Position numbers and translations under genes: made by a program. From the NCBI GenBank assembly GCA_030633365.1, contig DAOVSY010000223.1, forward strand, positions 1 to 5,369: a stretch of DNA of 5,369 nt. Direction: 5' to 3'. Shown piece by piece: positions 1-5,369 of this stretch (the first letter of the stretch is position 1; the number at the start of each line of letters is the position of its first letter). The notes beneath the pieces are model-generated. The model saw only the letters and a list, made by a program, of their open reading frames with translations, was not told the origin of the DNA and ran no database searches. This DNA comes from Spirochaetaceae bacterium. GTDB lineage: Bacteria; Spirochaetota; Spirochaetia; B11-G9.

Positions 1-650
1 ACAATAACAACAGACCTTGCCAGACCTTCTTTGCCAAGATCAGATTCAAGAAACTCTTTTACTTCTCTTCCACGTTCTCCTATTAAAGCAATAACATTAA
101 TATCAGCATGAGTATTTCGGGCAATCATTCCTAGAAGGGTAGATTTTCCAACTCCACTCCCGGAAAAAATACCAACCCTCTGTCCCATACCAACGGGAGT
201 CAGAGAATCAATTGCACGAACACCTGTTACAAGTCTGTTTGTAATTGATTTTCTTTTTAATACATGCGGAGGTGTATTACGAACAGGAAATGACTCTGCA
301 GAGCCAATTGAGCCCATATCATCTATAGGTTGCCCCATACTGTTCAAAATCCGACCCAAAAGCCTCTCTGATACTGGAACAGATAAATACTCTCCCATAG
401 CAACAACAGTACACCCTGGTTCTATTCCTTCCATATCATCAAATGGCATAAGCTGAACTATTTCATTATGAAAGCCTACAACCTCTGCTCTTATCATACC
501 AGCCCCTCTTGGGACAAGAATATGACACAGTTCTCCAACAACAACCTGAGGCCCAAGGCTTTCTATAATTAAACCCTGAACTTTCTGAACAACTCCACTG
601 TATTTTATTGGATCAACTTTATTCAGAACGGCCTCATACTTTTCGAACAT
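1..650 (-). CDS. fliI: FliI, flagellar export ATPase (N-terminal 216 codons; 3' end outside window)
   Basis: FliI is the F1-beta-like ATPase of the flagellar type III export apparatus. It acts at the cytoplasmic face of the export gate with FliH and FliJ. My translation of the minus strand from the ATG at 650 is open to the window edge and begins MFEKYEAVLNKVDPIKYSGV. Residues about 18-90 form the N-terminal beta-barrel domain, and the catalytic domain follows. Walker A is GSGVGKST at residues 164-171, with Lys169. GERGREV at 191-197 carries the expected catalytic Glu192, 23 residues after the Walker lysine, the same spacing as K188/E211 in Salmonella FliI. The residue before the P-loop glycine is Ser163, where Ala or Gly is usual. 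FliI is normally about 440-450 residues, so roughly half is missing, including the later catalytic-domain motifs. The start overlaps the fliH stop by one base (TAATG), and AAGGGAG lies 7 nt upstream. The identification is near certain. Confidence 0.97.
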   Translation of the reverse strand, partial: MFEKYEAVLNKVDPIKYSGVVQKVQGLIIESLGPQVVVGELCHILVPRGAGMIRAEVVGFHNEIVQLMPFDDMEGIEPGCTVVAMGEYLSVPVSERLLGRILNSMGQPIDDMGSIGSAESFPVRNTPPHVLKRKSITNRLVTGVRAIDSLTPVGMGQRVGIFSGSGVGKSTLLGMIARNTHADINVIALIGERGREVKEFLESDLGKEGLARSVVI

Positions 651-1558
651 TAGTTATCTCCCTTTGCTTTAATAGGGACTAAATCAAGTATTTTTTCTTC
701 TATTTCATGGAGTTGAGATGAAATTCTGGCATCAATTTCACCAAAGTCTGTTTCAATAATACATCCACCCCTATCAACAGTAGAATCTTCAACTACTGTA
801 ACAGAGCGTATATTCTCCACCATCCTCATAAAATCTTTAATATGTTCCGAAGTAAGTTCCACATCTGCAAGATTAACTTTAATAAGAACTTCTCCCCTGC
901 TCTTTAATTTTCTTAAAGCCTGAATAACATTATTTACAACCACGTTTTTCTGATTTTCAGAAATTACCTTAACAACTTTTTTTGCTATCATCACAACAAG
1001 ATTAATAACCTGGGTTTCTGATTCATCAATAATATCATTCCGCTTTTCTATAGTTTTATCTATAATGGAATGAAGCTGCTGAACAAGCCTTTCAACTTCA
1101 ACCTGCCCTTCTGCATACCCTGTTTCACGGCCGGCTTCATAGCCTTCCTCTTCTGCTTTTTTCCTGATTTCAGCCAGATCAGACTCTACTTTTTCAGTTA
1201 ACTCATCTGCATTCTTGCTGGCATCTGAAACAAGCAAATCAGCTTCATCTTCTGCCTTTTTCTTAAGTACCTGGATTTCATCAGTTTTCTGCTGAACTTC
1301 TTCAAAAGCTCTCTGGTCTGCATCTCTAAGAATTTGCTCAACCTTAGACTCTGCAGCTTTAATCATATCCTGTTTTTCATTTTCCCAGTTATTTCTAAAA
1401 AGCTCTGCCTCTTTTCTTAGATCATCAGCAGTAGGACCGGAATATTCCTCAATAACAGGAGCCTCATCCTCCACCTCAATTTCCGGAAAGGGAGAATTCA
1501 GAGTCACCCTGTTATTAACATTAACAATTTCCATTGCTCTAAAAACATTTTTAGCCAA
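650..1558 (-). CDS. fliH: FliH, flagellar export ATPase regulator (TTG start)
   Basis: FliH dimers bind FliI, restrain its ATPase activity and tether it to the C-ring and export gate. In spirochaete motors FliH forms the spokes around the ATPase. The 302-residue product is longer than the roughly 235-residue enteric FliH. Residues about 44-138 are a long, charged, heptad-like helical region rich in Glu, Lys and Ala. It leads into glycines at 139, 143, 147 and 151, the GxxxG repeat typical of FliH. The C-terminal FliH/V-ATPase-E-like domain (about 155-300) ends in the family signature DRGGCIIETDFGEIDARI (262-279). The start is TTG at 1558, supported by AGGGGG 7 nt upstream. The next in-frame ATG (residue 9, at 1534) would remove MAKNVFRA and has no comparable site in view. 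fliG ends 23 bp upstream, and the stop shares one base with the fliI ATG. The N-terminal stretch has no tryptophan, unlike the FliN-binding Trp7/Trp10 of Salmonella FliH. Confidence 0.93.
   Translation of the reverse strand: MAKNVFRAMEIVNVNNRVTLNSPFPEIEVEDEAPVIEEYSGPTADDLRKEAELFRNNWENEKQDMIKAAESKVEQILRDADQRAFEEVQQKTDEIQVLKKKAEDEADLLVSDASKNADELTEKVESDLAEIRKKAEEEGYEAGRETGYAEGQVEVERLVQQLHSIIDKTIEKRNDIIDESETQVINLVVMIAKKVVKVISENQKNVVVNNVIQALRKLKSRGEVLIKVNLADVELTSEHIKDFMRMVENIRSVTVVEDSTVDRGGCIIETDFGEIDARISSQLHEIEEKILDLVPIKAKGDN
658..664 (-). promoter_or_regulatory. fliI ribosome binding site, inside the end of fliH
   Basis: AAGGGAG on the minus strand lies within the last codons of fliH, 7 nt before the fliI ATG at 650. 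With the TAATG stop/start overlap this supports translational coupling of fliH to fliI and fixes the fliI start. Confidence 0.8.
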
Positions 1559-1565
1559 TTCTATT

Positions 1566-1571
1566 CCCCCT
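1566..1571 (-). promoter_or_regulatory. fliH ribosome binding site supporting a TTG start
   Basis: AGGGGG on the minus strand lies in the 23-bp fliG/fliH gap, 7 nt before TTG at 1558. It is the site that decides the fliH start. No ATG or GTG occurs between it and the TTG. Confidence 0.75.
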
Positions 1572-1581
1572 ACAAACTAAG

Positions 1582-2622
1582 TTATACGACCATCTCATCT
1601 TCACCGGATCTTGCAACAACAATTTCACCGCTGTCTTCAAGTTTTCTTATAATAGAAACAATCTTCTGCTGAGTCTCTTCAACATCTTTAAGTCTGATTG
1701 GACCCATATATTCCATCTCTTCTTTAAGCAATGCAGCTGCACGTTTAGACATATTTTTATATATCTTATCCTGAACTTCACCTTCAACACCTCTAAGGGC
1801 CTTTGCAAGTTCAGCTGTATCAACTTCTCGAAGTACCTTCTGTATAGCTCTGTCATCAAGAAGAACAATATCTTCAAATACAAACATCCTCTTCTTTATC
1901 TCTTCAGCTAATTCAGGATCCTCTTCTTCCAAAGATTCAATTATCAGTTTCTCTGTAGATCTATCTACAAGGTTAAGTATTTCAACTATGTTTTCCACAC
2001 CACCGGCAGCTGTAAAATCCTCACTGGAAAGAGTTGAAAGCTTCTTTTCAAGAACCCTTTCTACCTCCCTAAGTACTTCCGGAGAGGTTCTATCCATTGT
2101 GGCAATACGTTTTGCAACATCCGACTGAACATCTGCAGGTAATGCACCCAGAATAACAGAAGCCTTTGCCGGCTCAAGATAAGCCAGTATCAAAGCAATA
2201 GTCTGAGGGTGTTCCTGCTGTATGAAGTTTAAAAGATGGGCGGGATCAGTTCTTCTAATAAAATCGAAGGGGCGTACCTGCAGACTGCTTGTAAGTCGGT
2301 TTATAATGTCGACTGCTTTCTGGGATCCCAAAGATTTTTCCAAAAGCTCTCTGGCATAATCTATACCACCGGAAGTAATAAAGTCCTGAGCCATCATCAG
2401 CTCTTTAAATTCCATAAGAACTCTGTCACGTTCCTCGGGTTCTACATTATCAAGACGGGCTATTTCAAAGGTCAGAGTTTCAATTTCATCTTCCCTAAGA
2501 TGTTTAAAAATCTCAGAAGAAATTTCTGAACCCAGTGTTACAAGGAAAACCGCGGCTTTCTGACGTCCTGTAAGTTCCTTTTTTACAGATTTCTTACTAC
2601 CTGCATCAGCTGCATTTGCCAT
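1582..2622 (-). CDS. fliG: FliG, flagellar rotor switch and torque protein
   Basis: FliG joins the MS-ring protein FliF to the FliM/FliN C-ring and takes up stator torque. The 346 residues cover the full three-part architecture. FliG-N (about 15-115, from LTGRQKAAVFLVTLG) binds FliF. FliG-M carries the EHPQ motif (137-140), which contacts FliM. The armadillo/linker part has GGVENIVEIL (207-216). FliG-C has the hinge MFVF (246-249) and the torque helix. Aligning by eye to E. coli K264, R281, D288, D289 and R297 gives R277, R294, E301, E302 and R310, so every charge is kept but both aspartates are glutamates. The ATG at 2622 is preceded by GAGGAG with a 6-nt spacer. fliF ends only 3 bp upstream, in the same frame, with two tandem stops. 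Many spirochaetes have two fliG genes. The flgB-operon copy is fliG2, the motor copy in Borrelia, and position suggests this is the equivalent. Confidence 0.97.
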   Translation of the reverse strand: MANAADAGSKKSVKKELTGRQKAAVFLVTLGSEISSEIFKHLREDEIETLTFEIARLDNVEPEERDRVLMEFKELMMAQDFITSGGIDYARELLEKSLGSQKAVDIINRLTSSLQVRPFDFIRRTDPAHLLNFIQQEHPQTIALILAYLEPAKASVILGALPADVQSDVAKRIATMDRTSPEVLREVERVLEKKLSTLSSEDFTAAGGVENIVEILNLVDRSTEKLIIESLEEEDPELAEEIKKRMFVFEDIVLLDDRAIQKVLREVDTAELAKALRGVEGEVQDKIYKNMSKRAAALLKEEMEYMGPIRLKDVEETQQKIVSIIRKLEDSGEIVVARSGEDEMVV

Positions 2623-2635
2623 TTACTACTCCTCT
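2623..2635 (-). promoter_or_regulatory. fliF/fliG junction: Shine-Dalgarno plus tandem in-frame stops TAG-TAA before ATG
   Basis: The minus strand reads AGAGGAG TAG TAA ATG. GAGGAG (2629-2634) lies in the last fliF codons. The 6-nt spacer consists exactly of two stop codons, both in the fliF frame, and the fliG ATG follows in that same frame. A ribosome ending fliF is thus placed directly on the fliG start, consistent with coupled translation of two proteins needed in near-equal amounts. Confidence 0.85.
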
Positions 2636-4335
2636 ACCAACCAGGTTCTAATAAGCTGGGCAACATCTTCAGGATGCTCCCTGGCCATATTTATTGCATT
2701 CTCCTGCATCTCCATTCTGGCCCTTTCTTCTACAGACATAGCAACATCCATCTCTTCCTCTTCTGCACTCTTTAGAGCAGCTTCACGCATCATCTGGTGC
2801 TGTCTTGCAAGCTCTTCCTCTCTTAGACGTCTTCTACGTTCCATTTCTCTGGAGATAATTCTGAATATAATAAAGGCTACAATTATTACAGCTACACCAA
2901 TAATAGAATACAATACAGCCTGCTGAACCCTTTTCTGATTTCGTAATTCTTCATCTTCCTTAGAAAACTGATCAGCTCTGTTAAACTGAATATGCTGGGT
3001 AATAACAGAGTCACCTCTCGCCTTATCAAATCCAATAGCATGTTCAATAAGAGTCTGTGCTTTTTTTATCTCCTCATCACTGACAGGAGTATATTCTCTT
3101 TTTATTATACCGCCATTTTCAAACTGGATTTCACCTTTATCATCATAGACCTGACGCCAGGTACCATCTATAGCAGCACCAACTGTTATCCGTTTAATCT
3201 CCCAGGGGCTTTTTTCTTCATAAATACTTCTTGTATTAATTTCTTCGTTAACAATTGCTGATGTTTTTGAATAATTTCCTACAAGATTGTCAAGATCCTG
3301 ATATGCAGGAGGAGTTTGCCCCTCCTGACCGGGAGGTCCCTCAGGATTAAAACCAGTACCATTAAATTTTTCAGATAAGTCTTCACTTGACCTGGTAATT
3401 GAAAGAACAAATGCAGATTCATCATATGGAGTACTTGGATTATCCTCTTTTGTTGTAATAGGATAATGTTCCTCTGTAGAAACTGTTTCTTTAGTAAAAT
3501 CAAGATCAATTTCAACTTTGGTAATACTCATCCTGTCTTTACCAAATATTTGTGATAATTCCACAAATATTTGTTCTTTATATGAATTTTCAAGAATCTG
3601 CTTCTGTTTCAACTGCCTGCTTGATAATTCAAGTCGATCGAAATCTGCAAGATCACCAAAATCGTTTAAAACTGTTCCTCTATAATCTGAAATAACTATA
3701 TTATCAACAACCAGTCCCTCTACTGCAAACTGGACCAGTTTAACAATTCCTTCAATCTTTTTTCTATCTGTAACAATATCAGAACCTGGTCTGGGTGTAA
3801 TAATTACAGATGCTGTTACAGGATTCTGATCTTCTGCAAAGAGCTTATCTTCCGGCATAACCAGAGTAACCTGTGCTGAATCTACATCATCAAGAGCTTC
3901 AATATGATCCTGAAGGTTTTCAGTAACTGCCTGTCTTAGGTTTATATTTCTCTCAAAATCTGTTAAAGACCAACGATCCATTTTAAAAATATCCCAGGGA
4001 GATGTTCCGGAAGGAATTAAATCCTCTCTCATTAGAATGGCAACCATTCTTTGAGCAGTTTTCCTGTCTGCAACATAAATACGACCTTCTTCGGTAATTT
4101 TATGTTCTACACTCTCCTGATCCAAACGCATGGAAATATCATCCAGTTTTTGAGGATCACTTATTGGGGATGTAATTAGAAGAACCATATTTGGCTCAGA
4201 ACTGAAATTAGCTAACAGAACCAGACCAGTCAGAGTAACACCAATTATGGCAAAAAGAATTATTTTCTGTACAAGAGACCATTTGCCCCAAAGTACTTTT
4301 ACCTGTTCTCTAAATTTGTTTAACCATTCGTTCAT
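2626..4335 (-). CDS. fliF: FliF, flagellar MS-ring protein
   Basis: FliF oligomerises in the inner membrane to form the MS ring, housing for the export gate and mount for FliG. The 569-residue length is normal. A first membrane helix spans about 23-43 (starting VQKIILFAIIGV). The periplasmic ring-building motifs follow, with the secretin-like region at about 50-220 (including PEDKLFAEDQNPVTASVII, 161-179). The third motif and beta-collar lie at about 225-445. A second membrane helix spans about 473-493 (starting AVLYSIIGVAVII), then a basic Arg-rich stop-transfer patch at 497-505. The cytoplasmic tail is highly charged and ends in HPEDVAQLIRTWLVEE (554-569), the conserved FliG-binding segment. 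Residues about 326-347 are a Gly/Pro/Gln-rich flexible loop in the beta-collar, a variable site in this family. The ATG at 4335 follows GGGAGGGGAG. A perfect inverted repeat lies in the codons for QIFVELSQIF (256-265). Confidence 0.97.
   Translation of the reverse strand: MNEWLNKFREQVKVLWGKWSLVQKIILFAIIGVTLTGLVLLANFSSEPNMVLLITSPISDPQKLDDISMRLDQESVEHKITEEGRIYVADRKTAQRMVAILMREDLIPSGTSPWDIFKMDRWSLTDFERNINLRQAVTENLQDHIEALDDVDSAQVTLVMPEDKLFAEDQNPVTASVIITPRPGSDIVTDRKKIEGIVKLVQFAVEGLVVDNIVISDYRGTVLNDFGDLADFDRLELSSRQLKQKQILENSYKEQIFVELSQIFGKDRMSITKVEIDLDFTKETVSTEEHYPITTKEDNPSTPYDESAFVLSITRSSEDLSEKFNGTGFNPEGPPGQEGQTPPAYQDLDNLVGNYSKTSAIVNEEINTRSIYEEKSPWEIKRITVGAAIDGTWRQVYDDKGEIQFENGGIIKREYTPVSDEEIKKAQTLIEHAIGFDKARGDSVITQHIQFNRADQFSKEDEELRNQKRVQQAVLYSIIGVAVIIVAFIIFRIISREMERRRRLREEELARQHQMMREAALKSAEEEEMDVAMSVEERARMEMQENAINMAREHPEDVAQLIRTWLVEE
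3543..3573. repeat. Perfect 12-bp inverted repeat with 7-nt spacer, inside fliF
   Basis: On the plus strand the arms are CAAATATTTGTG (3543-3554) and CACAAATATTTG (3562-3573), separated by ATAATTC. Each arm also contains the self-complementary 10-mer CAAATATTTG, so the same site is a direct repeat as well. It encodes a short peptide repeat in FliF, QIF-VELS-QIF. There is no T-tract after it on the coding strand and it is AT-rich, so it is not a classical terminator. It may be only the result of repeated Gln-Ile-Phe codons. Confidence 0.8.
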
Positions 4336-4336
4336 T

Positions 4337-4346
4337 CTCCCCTCCC
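4337..4346 (-). promoter_or_regulatory. fliF ribosome binding site
   Basis: GGGAGGGGAG lies directly before the fliF ATG at 4335, with the GGAGG core 5 nt away. It sits in the 35-bp fliE/fliF gap, the longest gap in the window. The rest of that gap shows no clear promoter or hairpin. Confidence 0.8.
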
Positions 4347-4370
4347 AAAAAGAATGCAGCCAGGGATAAT

Positions 4371-4703
4371 CTACCTTATATTAATTATCTCCCGATAGGC
4401 CTTTAATGCATTATCTACTACCGACTTTGTCATTGTTATTGCTAAGTTGGCCTTACTCATAGCAATTGTCACATCATGAACATCGACACTGTCCGGATTT
4501 ATAATATACTGCTCAGTTAAAGCTGTGCTTTCCTGGGCAAGATCATTCACTCCATTTAGAGCATCCATTACCATTTCACTAAATGAGGACGCACTACTTT
4601 CAACTTCCCGGCCTTCATGCAGCCGGCCTGGAATGTGTGCAGCATTAGTTCGCAGAACATCTACTGCATTCCCGCTAACCTGACTTATATCAAGAAAACT
4701 CAT
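4371..4703 (-). CDS. fliE: FliE, MS-ring/rod junction protein
   Basis: FliE is exported early and forms the ring of subunits that couples the FliF MS ring and the export gate to the proximal rod. The 110-residue product is the usual length. It has a variable N-terminal third, then helical stretches. The conserved C-terminal signature starts at PDSVDVHDVTIAMSKANLAI (70-89) and ends KAYREIINIR (101-110), matching the family pattern of D(V/L)HDV, IAM-KA and AYQEI. No membrane helix or Sec signal is visible, as expected for a type III-exported rod protein. The ATG at 4703 has GGGAGG 6 nt upstream, within the last codons of flgC. The gene is in the same frame as flgC, separated from it by two stop codons. 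The next gene is fliF after 35 bp. Confidence 0.95.
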   Translation of the reverse strand: MSFLDISQVSGNAVDVLRTNAAHIPGRLHEGREVESSASSFSEMVMDALNGVNDLAQESTALTEQYIINPDSVDVHDVTIAMSKANLAITMTKSVVDNALKAYREIINIR

Positions 4704-4715
4704 CTACTACCTCCC
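4704..4715 (-). promoter_or_regulatory. flgC/fliE junction: Shine-Dalgarno plus tandem in-frame stops TAG-TAG before ATG
   Basis: The minus strand reads GGGAGG TAG TAG ATG. GGGAGG (4710-4715) encodes the last two flgC residues, Gly-Arg. The 6-nt spacer is exactly two TAG stops in the flgC frame, and the fliE ATG continues in that frame. This is the same arrangement as at the fliF/fliG junction. Confidence 0.85.
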
Positions 4716-5165
4716 AATTTCCAAAGCTTTCATAAACATAGCTTTACTACCATTTACCACGGCTACATTAGCCTCATAAGATCTTGAAGCGGATATCATA
4801 TCCACCATTTCTTCTACAATATTTACATTGGGCATCTCAACATAACCCTTCTGTGGTCCTGTTTTAATTGCATCAGGATGAGTTGGATCATAGACTAATT
4901 TTGGATCTCCATCCAAATCTTTACCAATTTCAACTATTCTAACACCCTTACCAAGACCATTATCCATGGTTTCCGGTAAAAACGGAGAACGCCAGTAAGG
5001 TTCCTGTACTTTAGGTCGGAAAATTACCCTGCTCCGACGAAAAGGACCACCTTCTGCTGTTCTTGTAGTGTCTACATTTGCAATATTATTTGAAATAACA
5101 TCAAGTCTGGTTCGCTGTGCACTTAATCCCGATGCCGCTATGTTAATACTACTGAAAATGCCCAT
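4707..5165 (-). CDS. flgC: FlgC, proximal rod protein
   Basis: FlgC is a rod subunit exported through the flagellar apparatus and placed between the FliE/FlgB base and the distal rod. The 152 residues are within the normal range. The N-terminal rod/hook signature is SINIAASGLSAQRTRLDVIS followed by NNIANVDTTRT (residues 6-36). The C-terminal helix includes VNIVEEMVDMISASRSYEAN (114-133) and ends FMKALEIGR, the paired terminal coiled-coil segments of axial proteins. The short central domain (about 45-105) is typical of FlgC rather than the longer FlgG or FlgE. The ATG at 5165 follows AAGGTAGG, which overlaps the flgB stop. The gap to flgB is 7 bp, and fliE begins 3 bp beyond the stop. Confidence 0.97.
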   Translation of the reverse strand: MGIFSSINIAASGLSAQRTRLDVISNNIANVDTTRTAEGGPFRRSRVIFRPKVQEPYWRSPFLPETMDNGLGKGVRIVEIGKDLDGDPKLVYDPTHPDAIKTGPQKGYVEMPNVNIVEEMVDMISASRSYEANVAVVNGSKAMFMKALEIGR

Positions 5166-5179
5166 ATATTACCTACCTT
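5166..5179 (-). promoter_or_regulatory. flgC ribosome binding site overlapping the flgB stop
   Basis: The minus strand reads AAGGTAGGTAATAT and then ATG. The purine-rich AAGGTAGG contains the flgB stop TAG, and TAGG lies 6 nt before the ATG. It is weaker than the GGAGG sites of fliE and fliF. Confidence 0.6.
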
Positions 5180-5369
5180 AATACTATATTCAACTGAGTG
5201 AACTGATTTGAAATAGATCTTGTTAATAGATCATATCTAAGTTGATTTTGAAGAAGGAGCATACTTTCCTGCTCAGCATCAACATTATTTCCATTATTAT
5301 CTGTTTGAGTAAGATAGTCTAAAAATCTTGTAGGACGTACATCCCTATAGTTCTGAACACTATCAAATG
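5173..5369 (-). CDS. flgB: FlgB, proximal rod protein (C-terminal 64 codons; 5' end outside window)
   Basis: FlgB is the rod subunit next to FliE at the base of the axle. I translated the minus strand from the window edge. After two bases of a split codon it reads FDSVQNYRDVRPTRFLDYLT and ends QFTQLNIVLR before TAG at 5173-5175. The family hallmarks of the FlgB C-terminus are present: the turn DNNGNNVDAEQESM (like the usual GN-VD-ExEM), then a long helix LLLQNQLRYDLLTRSISNQF carrying the NQLRY motif. FlgB is usually about 110-145 residues, so roughly half is missing. The assignment also fits the gene order, with flgC starting 7 bp downstream. The operon promoter, if near flgB, lies outside the window. 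Confidence 0.93.
   Translation of the reverse strand, partial: FDSVQNYRDVRPTRFLDYLTQTDNNGNNVDAEQESMLLLQNQLRYDLLTRSISNQFTQLNIVLR

Noticed and set aside
1647..1883. Minus-strand 78-codon frame inside fliG
   Set aside because: It is an out-of-frame shadow of the FliG C-terminal domain, which is itself clearly coding.
2029..2052. Small inverted repeat TTGAAA...TTTCAA inside fliG
   Set aside because: Only 6 bp of AT-rich pairing, which is expected by chance in this composition.
2321..2336. 10-bp palindrome TGGGATCCCA inside fliG
   Set aside because: It is short, has no loop and no T-tract, and sits in conserved coding sequence, so chance explains it.
2236..2529. Plus-strand open frame of 97 codons inside fliG
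   Set aside because: It lies wholly antisense to a strongly conserved gene, and its translation has no recognisable domain. Codon constraint on fliG explains the opening.
2992..3261. Plus-strand open frame of 89 codons inside fliF
   Set aside because: It is antisense to fliF, its Phe/Ser/Asn-rich product looks like reverse-strand translation of AT-rich coding DNA, and it has no family resemblance.
3279..3515. Minus-strand 78-codon frame inside fliF
   Set aside because: It is an out-of-frame shadow with a Leu/Ile-rich, low-complexity product and no family resemblance.
4371..4425. Possible internal promoter before fliF (minus-strand TAAAGGCC...GAGATAA, or TATAAG as a -10)
   Set aside because: The spacing between the TAAA and GATAA parts is far shorter than a sigma-28 promoter needs, and no -35-like element stands at the right distance from TATAAG. 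The site lies in conserved fliE codons.
1..5369. A hidden novel system, insertion or transferred segment in the window
   Set aside because: Every stretch is accounted for by seven canonical flagellar genes in conserved order. There are no foreign ORFs, terminal repeats or obvious composition breaks.

Overview
The window is a single, tightly packed block of flagellar genes, all read from the minus strand. It covers the basal-body and export part of a flagellar operon. In transcription order (right to left) it holds the end of flgB, then flgC, fliE, fliF, fliG and fliH complete, and the first half of fliI. There is no RNA gene, mobile element, CRISPR array or convincing terminator, and no gene-free stretch longer than 35 bases.

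Organism: the order flgB-flgC-fliE-fliF-fliG-fliH-fliI occurs in several phyla. The DNA is visibly AT-rich. The long FliH with an extended charged helical region and the FliG sequence look most like spirochaete (Treponema/Spirochaeta-type) proteins as I remember them. I therefore favour a member of the Spirochaetota with periplasmic flagella. This rests on recalled similarity, not a search, and genus cannot be set.

Layout: 5173-5369 is the C-terminal 64 codons of the proximal rod protein FlgB. 4707-5165 is the rod protein FlgC. 4371-4703 is FliE, the MS-ring/rod adaptor. 2626-4335 is FliF, the MS-ring protein. 1582-2622 is FliG, the rotor switch/torque protein. 650-1558 is FliH, the regulator and stator of the export ATPase, starting at TTG. 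1-650 is the N-terminal 216 codons of FliI, the export ATPase, including Walker A and the catalytic-glutamate motif. The junctions are flgB/flgC 7 bp, flgC/fliE 3 bp, fliE/fliF 35 bp, fliF/fliG 3 bp, fliG/fliH 23 bp and fliH/fliI a 1-base overlap (TAATG).

How the genes work together: FliF forms the membrane ring. FliG binds the FliF cytoplasmic tail and receives torque from the stators. FliE joins the ring to the FlgB/FlgC rod. FliH and FliI bring rod, hook and filament subunits to the export gate inside the ring. The operon thus supplies ring, switch, rod base and export energizer in roughly assembly order.

No new system is evident. The points worth a second look are fine-scale: two junctions where the upstream gene ends in two tandem in-frame stops directly before the next ATG, a perfect 12-bp inverted repeat inside fliF, a TTG start for fliH, a FliH N-terminus without tryptophan, Asp-to-Glu changes in the FliG torque helix, and a Ser at the first Walker A position of FliI.
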